NCBI GenBank assembly: GCA_964019135.1
Contig: OZ025263.1
Location: 20,375,123-20,439,122 of the forward strand
Length of the DNA stretch: 64,000 nt
Direction: 5' to 3'
Source of the DNA: Arenicola marina
Lineage: Eukaryota; Annelida; Polychaeta; Arenicolidae
The notes under the pieces: model-generated
What the model saw: the letters and a program-made list of their open reading frames with translations, nothing else
What the model was told of the DNA's origin: nothing
The model's database searches: none
Position numbers and translations under genes: made by a program
Part shown: positions 19,088 to 31,009 of the stretch, piece after piece
Position numbering within the stretch: the first letter of the stretch is position 1
Layout: each line of letters starts with the position of its first letter

Positions 19088-22000
19088 GTTGCTGTGGCGT
19101 GGTGTGGTGATAAGAGTGGCGCTGTGTTGTGGTGTGGTGTGGTGATTAGAGTGGAGCTGTGGTGGGGTGTGATCAGAGTGGCGCTGTGGTGTGGTGTGGT
19201 GTGGTGATCAGAGTTGCGCTGTGGTGCGGAGTGGTGTGGTGATCAGAGTGGTGCTGTGGTGTGATGTGGTGATCAGAGTGGCGCTGTGGTGTGGTATGGT
19301 GTGGTGATCAGAGTGGCCCTGTGGTGTGGTGTGGTGTGGTGATCAGAGTAGCGCTGTTGTGTGGTGTGGTGACCAGAGTGGCGGTGTGGTGTGGTGTGGT
19401 GAACAGAGTGGCGGTGTGGTGTGGTGTGGTGATCAGAGTGGCGCTGTGGTGTGGTGGGGTGTGATCAGAGTGGCGCTGTGGTGTGGTGTGGTGATCAGAG
19501 TGGCGGTGTGGTGTGGTGTGGTGATCAGAGTTGCGCTGTGGTGTGGCGTGGTGTGGTGATCAGAGTGGCGCTGTGGTGTGGTGTGGTGTGGTGATCAGAG
19601 TGGCGCTGTGGTGTGGTGTGATGTGGTGATCAGAGTGGCGCTGTGGTGTGGTGTGGTGAACAGAGTGGCGGTGTGGTGTGGTGAGGTGATCCGAGTGGCA
19701 CTGTGGTGTGATGGGGTGTGATCAGAGTGGCGCTGTGGTGTGGTGTGGTGTGGTGATCAGAGTTGCGCTGTGGTGTGGAGTGGTGTGGGGATCAGAGTGG
19801 CGCTGTGGTGTGATGTGGTGATCAGAGTGGCGCTGTGGTGTGGTGGGGTGTGATCAGAGTGGCGCTGTGGTGTGATGTGGTGATCAGAGTGGCGGTGTGG
19901 TGTGGTGATCAGAATTGTGCTGTGGTGTGGAGTGGTGTGGTGATCAGAGTGGCGCTGTGGTGTGGTGTGGTGATCAGAAAGGCACTGTGGTGTGGTGATT
20001 ATAGTGGCGCAGTGGTGCGGTGTGGTGTGGTGATCAGTGTGGCGCTGTGGTGTGGTGATCAGTGTGGCGGTGTTGTGTGGTGTGGTGATCAGTGTGGCGC
20101 TGTGGTGTGGTGATCAGTGTGGCGGTGTGGTGTGGTGTGGTGATCAGTGTGGCGGTGTGGTGTGGTGTGGTGATCAGTGTGGCGCTGTGGTGTGGTGATC
20201 AGAGTGGCGCTGTGGTGTGATCAGAGTGGCGCTGTGCTGTAGTGTGGTGTGGCTATAAGAGTGGCGCTGTGGTGTGGTGTGGTGTGGTGATAATAGTGGC
20301 GTTGTGGTGTGGTGTGGTGATCAGTGTGGCGTTGTGGTGTGGTGTAGTGTGGTAATCAGTGTGGCATTGTAGTTTGGTGTGGTGTGGTGATCAGGGTGGT
20401 GCTGTGGTGTGGTGTGGTGATCAGAGTGGCGCTCTGGTGTGGTGTGGTGATCAGAGTGACGCTGTGGTGTGGTGTGGTAACCAGAGTGGCGCTGTGGTGT
20501 GGTGTGATGATCAGTGTGGCTCTGTGGTGTGGTGTGGGAATCAGAAGGGCGCTGTGGTGTGGTGGGATGATCAGTGTGGCGCTGTGGTGTGGTAATCAGA
20601 GTGGCGCTTGGTGCGATGTGGTGATCAGAATAGCGCTGTGGTGTGGTGCAGTGACCAGAGTGGCGTTGTGGTGTGGTGTTGTGTTCAGAGTGGCGTTGTG
20701 TTGTGGTGATCAGAGTGGCGCTGTGGTGTGGTGTGGTGATCAGAGTGGCGCTCTGGTGTGGTGTGGTGATCAGGGTGACGCTGTGGTGTGGCTTGGTGAT
20801 CAGTGTGGCGCTGTGGTGTGGTGTGGTGATCAGAGTGGCGCTGTGGTGTGGTGTGGGGATCAGAGTGGCGCTGTGGTGTGATGTGGTGATCAGAGTGGCG
20901 CTGTGGTATGGTGTGGTGATCAGAGTGGCGCTGTGGTGTGGTGTGGGGATCAGAGTGGCGCTGTGGTGTGGTGTGGTGTGGTGATCAGAGTTGCGCTGTG
21001 GTGTGGAGTAGTGTGGGGATCAGAGTGGCGCTGTGGTGTGATGTTGTGATCAGAGTGGCGCTGTGGTGTGGTGGGGTGTGATCAGAGTGGCGCTGTGGTG
21101 TGATGTGGTGATCAGAGTGGCGGCGTAGAGTGGTGTGGTGATCAGAATTGTGCTGTGGTGTGGAGTGGTGTGGTGACCAGAGTGGCGCTGTGGTGTGGTG
21201 TGGTGATCAGAAAGGCACTGTGGTGTGGTGATTATAGTGGCGCAGTTGTGCGGTGTGGTGTGGTGATCAGTGTGGCGCTGTGGTGTGGTGATCAGTTTGG
21301 CGCTGTGGTGTGGTGATCAGTGTGGCGGTGTGGTGTGGTGTGGTGTGGTGATCAGTGTGGCGCTGTGGTGTGGTGGTTAGACAGGCGCTGTGGTGTGGTG
21401 ATCAGAGTGGCGCTGTGGTGTGGTGTTGTGTGGGGAAAGTGTGGCGCTGTGGTGTGGTGTAGTGATCAGAGTGGCGCTGTACTGTAGTGTGGTGTGGCGA
21501 TAAGAGTGGCGCTGTGGTGTGGTGTGGTGACCAGTGTGGCGCTGTGGTGTGGTGTGGTGACCAGTGTGGCGCTGTGGTGTGGTGTGGTGACCAGAAGGGT
21601 GCTGTGGTGTGGTGTGGTGATCAGTGTGGCGCTGTGGTGTGGTGTGGTGACCAGAAGGGCGCTGTGGTGTGGTGTGGTGATCAGAGTGACGCTGTGGTGT
21701 GGTGTGGTGACCAGAGTGGCGCTGTGGTGTGGTGTGGGGATCAGAGTGGCGCTGTGGTGTGGTGTGGTGTGGTGATCAGAGTTGCGCTGTGGTGTGGAGT
21801 AGTGTGGGGATCAGAGTGGCGCTGTGGTGTGATGTTGTGATCAGAGTGGCGCTGTGGTGTGGTGGGGTGTGATCAGAGTGGCGCTGTGGTGTGATGTGGT
21901 GATCAGAGTGGCGGCGTAGAGTGGTGTGGTGATCAGAATTGTGCTGTGGTGTGGAGTGGTGTGGTGACCAGAGCGGCGCTGTGGTGTGGTGTGGTGATCA

Positions 22001-23790
22001 GAAAGGCACTGTGGTGTGGTGATTATAGTGGCGCAGTGGTGCGGTGTGGTGTGGTGATCAGTGTGGCGCTGTGGTGTGGTGATCAGTTTGGCGCTGTGGT
22101 GTGGTGATCAGTGTGGCGGTGTGGTGTGGTGTGGTGACCAGAAGGGTGCTGTGGTGTGGTGACCAGTGTGGCGCTGTGGTGTGGTGTGGTGACCAGAAGG
22201 GTGCTGTGGTGTGGTGTGGTGATCAGTGTGGCGCTGTGGTGTGGTGTGGTGACCAGAAGGGCGCTGTGGTGTGGTGTGGTGATCAGTGTGGCGTTGTGGT
22301 GTGGTGTGGCGATAAGAGTGGCCCTGTGGTGTGGTGTGGTGTGGTGATCAGTGTGGCGCTGTGGTGTGGTGTGGCGATAAGAGTGGCCCTGTGGTGTGGT
22401 GTGGTGTGGTGATCAGTGTGGCGCTGTGGTGTGGTGTGGTGACCAGTGTGGCGCTGTGGTGTGGTGTGGTGACCAGAAGGGCGCTGTGGTGTGGTGTGGT
22501 GATCAGTGTGGCGTTGTGGTGTGGTGTGGCGATAAGAGTGGCCCTGTGGTGTGGTGTGGTGTGGTGATCAGTGTGGCGCTGTGGTGTGGTGTGGCGATAA
22601 GAGTGGCCCTGTGGTGTGGTGTGGTGTGGTGATCAGTGTGGCGCTGTGGTGTGGTGTGGTGACCAGTGTGGCGCTGTGGTGTGGTGTGGTGACCAGAAGG
22701 GCGCTGTGGTGTGGTGTGGTGATCAGTGTGGCGTTGTGGTGTGTTTTTTTTGTGGTAGAAAGTGTGGCGCTGTGGTATGGTGTGGTGATCAGAGTGGCCC
22801 TGTGGTGTGGTGTGGTGTGGTGATCAGTGTGGCGCTGTGGTGTGGTGATCAGTGTGGCGGTGTGGTCTGGTGTGGTGATCAGTGTGGCGCTGTGGTGTGG
22901 TGGTTAGACAGGCGTTGTGGTGTGGTTTTTTTTGTTGTAGAAAGTGTGGCGCTGTGGTATGGTGTGGTGATCAGAGTGGCGCTGTGCTGTAGTGTGGTGT
23001 GGCGATAAGAGTGGCGCTGTGGTGTGGTGTGGTGTGGTGATCAGTGTGGCGTTGTGGTGTGGTGTAGTGTGGTGATCAGCGTGGCGTTGTAGTTTGGTGT
23101 GGTGTGGTGATCAGGGTGGTGCTGTGGTGTGGTGTGGTGATAAGAGTGGCGGTGTGGTGTGGTGTGGTGATCAGTGTGGCGCTGTGGTGTGGTGTGGTGA
23201 TCAGAGTGGCGCTCTGGTGTGGTGTGGTGATCAGAGTGACGCTGTGGTGTGGTGTGGTGACCAGAGTGGCGCTGTGGTGTGGTGTGGTGATCAGTGTGGC
23301 TCTGTGGTGTGGTGTGGGAATCAAAAGGGCGCTGTGGTGTGGTAATCAGAGTGGCGCTTGGTGCGATGTGGTGATCAGAATAGCGCTGTGGTGTGGTACA
23401 GTGACCAGAGTGGCGTTATGGTGTGGTGTTGTGATCAGAGTGGCGCTGTGGTGTGGTGTGGTGATCAGAGTGGCGTTCTGGTGTGGTGTGGTGATCAGGG
23501 TGACGCTGTGGTGTGGCTTGGTGATCAGTGTGGCGCTGTGATGTGGTGTGGTGTGGTGATCAGAGTGGCGCTGTGGTGTGGTGTGATGATCAGAGTAGCG
23601 CTGTGGTGTGGTGTGGGGATCAGAGTGGCGCTGTGGTGTGGTGTGGTGATCAGAGTGGCCTGTGGTGTGGTGTGGTGATCAGAGTGGGGCTGTAGTGTGG
23701 TGTTCAGTGTGGCGCTGTGGTGCGGTGTGGTGATCAGAGTGGCGCTGTGGTGTGGTGTGGTGTGATGATCCGAGTGGCTATGTGTGGTAA
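19088..23790. repeat. 4.7-kb G+T-rich minisatellite, units of about 25/30/35 bp
   Basis: The core GATCAGAGTGGCGCTGTGG is separated by one to four copies of the pentamer GGTGT, so the period jumps between about 25, 30 and 35 bp. Core variants include GATCAGTGTGG, GACCAGAAGGG, GATAAGAGTGG and GATCAGAATTG. Higher-order repeats are visible: a 220-bp block (22251-22470, then 22471-22690) with a third start at 22691, and a block recurring 791 bp apart (20990 and 21781, both opening GTTGCGCTGTGGTGTGGAGT). Cys/Trp/Asp-rich frames with a 10-residue period result from the 30-bp unit and are not considered genes. Confidence 0.96.
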
Positions 23791-23799
23791 CCAGGACAA

Positions 23800-25200
23800 G
23801 CCCCACACACCACTACCTAGAACCGTCCCCAGAAATGGCTCAAATTATGCGAGGACTATGGATTACCAGGAGTTCTGCCCCTGTAACAATAAAACTACAT
23901 CGACTGTCTCTGAATCTGTCTTGTTCCTATATGTTTGCACACGACGACCAGTAAAACGATTACTCCAAATAATGATTAAACAATTCATCTCGGGTGTCAT
24001 GGCCCCTGGATCTAGTCCCCTCCGCATGAGAGTCTTTGTTTGTGTTGCTTTCAACATCTCTCTGTCAATCCCAGAAGTCCTTTCGATGAGGTTTTTCCCC
24101 CCGAGACTCTCGTGGTTGCGAGATAGTTTTTGTCAATATATGATTATACAATATGGATTTATCTTCTTTGCAAAAGGACAATAACAAACTCTTATATGTC
24201 AATATTTTTCCAATTTTTTGTAGTACAAGTGAAAGGCATCCATTATTCTCTACTTGCAGCATCGTAATAGGGCCCTAAAGCCGTCAAATCAATGATTGAT
24301 TTTAGCGTCGGCAATGAAAACATTATTCCTGTATTTAGGACATCCACGCGACTCCCGAACGTCAGATACAGCAATTACGGCCATCTCTTCTCAGGTTTTT
24401 ATTCTTATCTGTTTAAGAGTGCAAATCAAATCAAACAGTTCTGTTGGTTATGTTCATAAGAACTAACTTAATGCATGTTATGGTTGAATTTTATCGTTAA
24501 TTAGTTGTTTACTATTTCCATTAGTAACTATGCGATTTCACTGCTTAGTCCGAGCAGTCTCTCTGATTAGAAAAAGAAGAAATACCATTTAATTTATGTG
24601 GGGTGCAAACGAAAAGTACGTATGGTCTCCGAGCTGTAGAAATCTCCCGTTTTCCGCTTTCTCAGAGGTATGGAAAGATGGCCACAAGTCAGGGTCCGTC
24701 TTCCCTGCAGTGTTTTTGTGTCTTTCCTTTCACAGAGAACACTCAACCGCAGATCAACAGGTCATCGGTTCGATGTCATTCCAAGCCATTCATTGTCCTC
24801 GGAGGTTCCTTGGCCGTATTTAGCCGTCGTGGGCACAACACGGGTCTAAAACAAGAATTGATTCATTTCATTTGTTTCCATACTTTCACGTCATGTTACT
24901 ATCCCCGTAGGCCTACCTACATTTTAAGGGTCCAATCAATGACTGTCATATATTAAAATAATGACCTATACCTGATATACTCTTACACGACAAAGAGATA
25001 ATTGACGCTGTTTCTCTGTTTAGTCGGACTCCATTAACGCCCCGTCTCTCGGAGCTGTGAACAGTTAAAATATAAAGATAATAATTGATACGAAAGTCCC
25101 GAACCGTGGTACCTGCATCCAGGTCCGTCCGACGCGGGGAGAGTGGCAGTGGGGGGGGGGGGGGGGGGGGTAGCCTTGACACATGGCTCTCTTTACCTCG
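23800..25200. other. Gene-free stretch
   Basis: No exon recognised. At about 24740-24800 CCGCAGATCAACAGGTC followed by GGTTCGATGTC resembles the tRNA-like SINE copies described elsewhere (shared GCAGATCAA word plus B box), but the A box is unclear. A long G run occurs at about 25151. Confidence 0.4.
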
Positions 25201-25222
25201 CACCTAAAGGAGACGAGAGAGA

Positions 25223-25667
25223 GCCATGAAGCCAGTTTCGGTTGTGAGCGTTGATTTAAAAATCAGCGCCCTTCGGCCGTCGATTGCAGAAAGTACAGAA
25301 ATAAACGGTCCTTATCAATTTGTCAAGTTGTTCTTCATACCTTTATAGTTCCAAGGGCAATGAGATTGAAAACAAACCAAATCCACCACTTTTTGTACTG
25401 GTGAAAGTTTTCAACAACAATTTTCAACAACTCTCCCCGCCGCCATGTCGCTGTTACGTCACAGTTCGCGTCGATCTCCCGGCAGACGGAGCTCGTTCCT
25501 CGCATCACAATTTTTCCTAGGACTATGGCGTAAGCGTAACGCCCTCTGCTTGACAAATACAACTTGACAAATTGATAAGGACCGTTTATTTCTGTACTTT
25601 CTGCAATCGACGGCCGAAGGGCGCTGATTTTTAAATCAACAATCGCAACCGACACTGGCTTCATGGC
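25223..25667. mobile_element. Foldback element with about 109-bp inverted arms
   Basis: The left arm (25223-25331) and the reverse complement of the right arm (25559-25667) are almost identical. Both contain GCGCCCTTCGGCCGTCGATT and AAACGGTCCTTATCAATTTG, with the few differences confined to the outer 30 bases. The 227-bp loop has no gene-like frame. Arm identity implies a recent origin or continuing gene conversion between the arms. No target-site duplication was found. It is either a non-autonomous foldback transposon or a long hairpin locus. Confidence 0.8.
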
Positions 25668-25699
25668 CCTCCGGCCCGCTCCCCAGAGCGGATAAGCCA

Positions 25700-26612
25700 G
25701 GGAGGGGCATGCAACAGGGCTAGGGGGGGGGGCATCTGCCCCTCCCATCAAATTTCTTTGGCTGTCCCCCAAAATGAACTGCTGTACGTTAAGACGTTAC
25801 CAGTGGCAAGTGTTCAGCCACCCCCCCCGCACACTCCCCCGATCGTAAGTTTGAGCTGCGTCTGTCACCTCTCATTCATTTTGCTTCCGACAGTGCAGGC
25901 AAGTCTGGGGGCTCATTTAATTAATCAATTATCCTGGGAAATCTTGCGTATTTATTGAGCGTCGCTACTCACTGGTCAAAAGTGCGAAAGAAACTTCCAC
26001 ACTGGGATTGCTTACTAGCGATTGCTAATAATTGGGACTAAAGTACTTCACTTCGCGACAATACGGTTATTCCAGGATTGTAAACCACCTTTCATATACC
26101 AAGGCCAACACGTTAGACCTTCATAAATACACCTAATTGTATTGTGTTCAGTATTTAGCCACATTTCTGTTGACGTGTCGCGCAGAGCATCGCGGGCGGA
26201 TGAGAGAAAGGCCCACCAAACCATCGTTTTAGCGTTAAACTTCTAAGCGACTGCTCAGCGGTTAACCGCAAATATTTCACATCTGTTGCTCGCTGGATGC
26301 CTTAGTCTTGTCCCACGATCTATTACATACATATGTCTAAACACAACAACAAGTTGGGTCGGTTTTAGCGCTGTACTCCATCACGTTTAGTTGTCGTCAC
26401 CCAGACGTCGCTCACTCCCAGGGTTTAAGTCCCCCTCGGGGCGTTTCGGGGCCGAGTGCTGGGTGTTCCCGACGGCAAGGCGATACGGTCACCTGGATCA
26501 GACAAAGGAAAGAGGAGGGTATATAATGCATCACCCCCCCCCCCTTGCCCACCCAACCCCTCAGCACCCCCTACACCCCACACACACTGTCGTCAGGTAA
26601 GGAATGGGGGAA

Positions 26613-26643
<31 letters not shown>

Positions 26644-28300
26644 TGCCTTCTGAGACTGATCTATACGTCGGGAATGACGAATTTGTATGTAAGTGGGGCG
26701 ACGAGAGGGGGGGGGGGGTGGGGTGGAAAGTAGTTGACCTGATAAGTGTTAGTGGTGAATTAATTACCACCATATCACCCTAAAACGTCCATAAAAGCTG
26801 ACAAAGAAATGAACCAATGTGATCGTTCTGTTGGCTCTAAGACACATGTAGATCTATGTGTGCGCAAATTGTATTGTATGTACAAAGGGACTCTTTTTGA
26901 GAAACGAATGGGGTTAAAACTGACTCATATCCCTCCCCTAAAGAACCTCCCGAATTCCCCCCTCCCTTCTCCGCCTCACTCCCCACCCCTCTCTCCCCAC
27001 CCCTCACCCCCACCCGTCACCCCCAGCCCTCACCCCCTCACCCCCCACTCCTTACCCCCCACCCCTAACCCCAACACCTCCTTGTTTTAGACATTGCGTA
27101 TTGTAGCCTGGCCAATGACGCCTGGGGCTTGATGGGATTAACATACATGAAACCATCAACAGATCCTGAACAAATGCTATCATCGATCGATGGCTTATTG
27201 TCATGGTCTCAGATAGGCTTATGTCATAAGCGCAAATACCGCGAAATAAATCTTAATAATAATTAAATGCTGCAGATCCCTCGTGTTACGGGTGTCCACC
27301 ACCCGCACAGTGTGACATGTTGCGGTAACCCTGGCGCACTGGACGAGCGATGATCTGAACAATGGCGGCTGTAACTTAGTTAAATGGCGAGGGCCTGGAT
27401 CGTGATTGGTAATTTATATGAGACACGTTTAATCGATATCAGAAGTCTCGGTACCCAAGCCATCAAAATTATTCACTTCTTCGCCCAATGTTGTAACACG
27501 TAGTATTGACTGTGCAAATAGACAGGTGAAAAACCTTTGAATTTAGTTCACTGGCCGCCAATCATATCCTCATTGTCATATCAAAGAGGGCTCTGAAAAA
27601 GAAAGTCCGATCGCGGAAAGGCAAATTAAGAAAGACGGTTATCACGAAGTCTGGCTTTAGGAAAAGTATAGACGGCGCTCACAGTTAACGAGAGTGATCC
27701 CGCCAAAGGCCGGGGCTGATTGAGTTACCCCCATGACCTCCCACGCCCCCACGCCCCCACACACCCATCCCGATCCTCACCCCCTGTTATTCGACCCACT
27801 TGGCCCACCTGACCAGTTGGCTGGTTCACAGGGCGATGTCAGGGGACATGACTGGGTATGGTCAGCGGTTGTGACGTATCAGTCAATGAACGGAGAGGAG
27901 GTGGGGGTGTGGCTGGCGGGGGGAGTGGAGGAGGTGGGGAGGGGTGACATTGCCATCCCCGCGATTGGCATCCTGGAATTCTTGGGGTCTCTCGATTATC
28001 TATCAGCAAGTTTTGGGGACCGTTATGTGCGCTATCCTTGGTTCAACGCGAAGGCACTTAATTTAAATACCGCGATCCGCTACATTCCACGTGATATCTG
28101 CATGTTCATCGCTGGTAATTGTTGCACCTATTTACCTCAGTTTTTACTTTGTTTCACCTATAAGCCCCGATGGCCTGGGTGAGAATGTCATTCTGATGTG
28201 TTTATGTTCACAACATTATACCTGATAAGGTGTTAGTAAATCAAATACTTTACTTGCTATTTCTATACAGTGTAAACGCAAAAGGTTCCCTCAATTTCGG
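25700..28300. other. Gene-free stretch with C-rich and simple repeats
   Basis: Holds an (AT)n run at about 26610-26640, a C-rich pyrimidine tract at 26930-27090 and G/C runs near 26531 and 26708. A 149-codon frame lies at 27733-28182, starting in C-rich DNA and matching nothing I know. No splice-supported exon was seen. Confidence 0.45.
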
Positions 28301-28535
28301 GGGCAACCAGCCCTGAGACAGCTTCACATGATATGGCACCTGGATACATCATTAAATGATAATGTGCGCCCGTTGGAACTTGAGGTTCAACGACGTAATT
28401 AAATGCCAACTGTAAGGCACTTAATTGGCGGACGTGCCTTTGCTGTCAATGTCCCATGGCTGTGGAACGCCCTACCTTGAGTCATCGAGGCAGCAAACCA
28501 GGGCTTAAAAACATTCTTGTTCACAACATGTATTA
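28301..28535 (+). mobile_element. Decayed LINE (non-LTR retrotransposon) 3' end remnant
   Basis: In one frame the sequence reads QLHMIWHLDTSLNDNVRPLE and, after a stop, GGRAFAVNVPWLWNALP (28427-28477). The GGRAF..P.LWN.LP signature is typical of the C-terminal end of the reverse transcriptase ORF in CR1/L2/Jockey-type LINEs, as in GDRAFSVAAPKLWNSLP from memory. The following KPGLKNILVHN fits the LKTHLF-type end motif but in a shifted frame. At least one in-frame stop and one frameshift are present, so this is a dead 3' fragment. The clade cannot be settled from so short a piece. Confidence 0.65.
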
Positions 28536-31005
28536 GGGTTGTGCATTTATTTCTTATTTCAGTGAGCTACCTATGACATGTTTAAAGATAAGCAGATATC
28601 TTGCGTAAGTTACCTGGTCTACTTCCATATACAGCGTCTTTAAGCGAATTTAAGCACGGATTTGGCCCTGTAGAAAGCCGAAATAATAGCGAGCGCAAGC
28701 GAGCTCTTAAGGTAACATGCATGCATATTCAAAGTCCATTTCAAGCATAGGCTTAGGACTTTCATTTCGCGTAACAACCCCCATAAGACGTTTTCGGATT
28801 CGGAGTAAATATCAACTGTACATAAATATATTCAAGCAAAGAGAGGTCGAAGCCTATTATGTCATGTCTTTAATAATTAAATCAGCTGCCCCACAAAATT
28901 AACGAATAAATTATTCAATGTTAACACTGGACATATACTTCAAATTAAAGTTAATCTATAAGCGACGGGCTAAATGTCTGTTGCCAAGCAGAAAGCTCTT
29001 GGTGACCGCCCATCGGCTGTTGTCATAGTGAGTAGTCAAAATGTTGTAAACATGACGTCACAATGAGAGTTCCTAATCAACCGAATGATATGCCACAAGC
29101 CAGAGTGAGACTAATTTGGAATATTAATCTAGATGTATTCCCTCGGAATATCTGAATTAATAAATATACGCTCGTATTTTTTAGGTAGCATCTATCCATA
29201 TTTATATGTAATACTTGCTATATATACTAATGCTATATTGCTATTTGGTTATATAACCAAATAGTGTTGGCTCTCAATCTACGGGTATGTATAGCATTGT
29301 CATACATTTTATTATTCCACGTTAATTGGATAAGTAAAGGCCAATGTGTAGACGTGCATGTATACTCTAATAGGTTCTATTGTGTAATAAGGAATGATTA
29401 CCAACACAAGAGTCGTTTTAGTTGCAATGAAACAATCATCATCATCGGATGCTATAACAAACTGAATGGAATCTAATAAAAGCCCCGAAAACAAATCTGC
29501 CGTACAAAAATATCCACAAAAAAGGTTCCAGGGTCGACATTTTAATGTGAAACATTTATCGGTGGCGTCGTAAGATTTAGAGCTCGCGGTTTCACCCGAT
29601 GAACAGTTTACGTGGCGTGGATAGCCGCAGTCGGGCACTTGGAGAGCTCTGTTCTGATTGGTCGCCTCGGGCGCCGAGCGACGTCTTGAGCGAGAAATAA
29701 ATAGCTCGTTGTTTCTGGCAACTTCTTGTTTTTCTATTTTCCATTGTTTCCAAGTGTCGGCGAATGTTTTGTCGCCGTCTGGGAGAGGGGTGACCCCGAC
29801 TGGTGCCTGCCAGGTAGCGGCATAGAACGGTGACAGTTGATTTATGTACATTCCGAGGCCGTGAGAACGGGCTTAAGTTGCTAACAAGCTCTCTGATGGA
29901 TGAAGGCGGGAAACACGTCAGAGCGGTCGTCTGCTGCTATACTTACCCGGCGTCTGGGGTGAGGGCAACCTGTCTCCCTTTAGGAAGGGGCAAGTCTCAC
30001 ACGCCTCCTGCGCATTGGGGCAAAGAACCTTTTTCCTCGCTTTCTTCTCTCTTTTTCTCTCCTTTTCCCTCACCCGCGTCAAGTGCCTTTGATGCCTTTG
30101 AATAGAAACTTTTGTATAATCAATCTGAGTGTTTTACTTTCATTGTGCCACGTGGAGAAAAAGGGGAAACAAAGAGAGCGAGAATGAGAAAGAGAAAGAG
30201 AACCAGAAAAATATATGGAGGGGGAGAAGACAGAGATAGAGAGAGAGGGGAGAAGTGAGAAAAATTAATATACGTGAAGGGGATAAGCGAGGCAGAGATA
30301 AGGAGGGGGAAGGAGCGAGAAGGAGCTACAGAGAAACAGGGATAGGGAGAGACTTCAACGCATAGAAGAAAGGGTTGCACGCGGGCGGGGAGGGTGGTGG
30401 GGATGGTGGGGGTGGTGGTGAAGTCTAATGTCGCCTACAGCATACGCACGACAGAAGTCGCCTAAAGTTTGTCGCGTAAATGAGTTAGTAGTTATTTTTC
30501 ACTTGTCGTGGCCCCCGTCACCCCGTTTGTGGGGCCCAATGTCGGGGTGTCAGTCTCCCCCGGCGACGGCAGAATGGACGCTTATTGTGCCCCCGTCTGA
30601 TGTTCCCGCCTCCCTCCGAAGACGGTAGCAAGGTCAGGATACGCCCCACAGGCCACAGGGTCCGCTGCCTGGGGGAGAAGTGGGGTAGGGGGAGGGGAAA
30701 GCGTGATGGGGGGTGGAGGGGGGGGGGCAGTGAGGAGGGGGGATAGGGGGAGGGGAAGGCGTGGTGTGGGGGGCTGGGTGGGTCAATGTGGGTCGTGGGG
30801 AGGGGGATACATGTGGAAGATGGGTGGCTTTCTGAACTGTATCACCCTACCCGTGGAAGGCTGTCTATGTCCTACTTAAAGACGACTAGACCAGGCCACC
30901 CATGTTAATAGATTTAAATTGATTTGATTTAAACGATTGCATTTGCGTGTATATTTGGGGCTGTAAAACGATTATTCGATAGCACAGTAGAATATACGAT
31001 ATTCA
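28536..31005. other. Gene-free stretch with promoter-like and GA-rich segments
   Basis: Contains a TGACGTCA palindrome at 29053-29060. An inverted CCAAT (CTGATTGGTC, about 29650) lies with a GC hairpin (CTCGGGCGCCGAG) and an AAATAAATAG TATA-like word by about 29700. A purine-rich strand runs from 30155 to 30330 and G-rich sequence from 30660 to 30800. The 179-codon minus frame at 29312-29851 has no recognised homology. Confidence 0.4.
29115..29172. repeat. Single-unit copy of the dispersed repeat that is expanded at 3781-4058
   Basis: GAATATTAATCTAGATGTAT at about 29119 is identical to the end of the 34-bp unit in MED27 intron 1. The match continues rightwards through CGGAATATCTGAATT against TGGAATAGCTGAATT at about 4062-4077. 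Here the unit is present once, not eight times. This supports a dispersed element with an unstable internal segment. Confidence 0.75.
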
Positions 31006-31009
31006 TTAC

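Noticed and set aside
19326-23678. Cys/Trp-rich 10-residue repeat frames in the G+T array
   Set aside because: They break repeatedly where the unit gains or loses a GGTGT pentamer and have no start or splice context; judged minisatellite by-products.
26391-26520. GGGTTTAAGTCCCC as a B box of another SINE
   Set aside because: No A box at suitable spacing and no resemblance to the other copies.
27733-28182. 149-codon plus-strand frame
   Set aside because: Starts in C-rich low-complexity DNA and resembles no known protein; no splice or promoter support.
29312-29851. 179-codon minus-strand frame
   Set aside because: No recognised domain, overlaps promoter-like motifs, and its C-terminal half is AT-rich and non-coding in character.
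29938-29960. ATACTTACCCGGCG resembling the 5' end of U1 snRNA
   Set aside because: Similarity stops after about 12 bases and no U1 stem-loops or Sm site follow. It also reads as a donor-like GTAAGTAT on the minus strand, but no exon was found.
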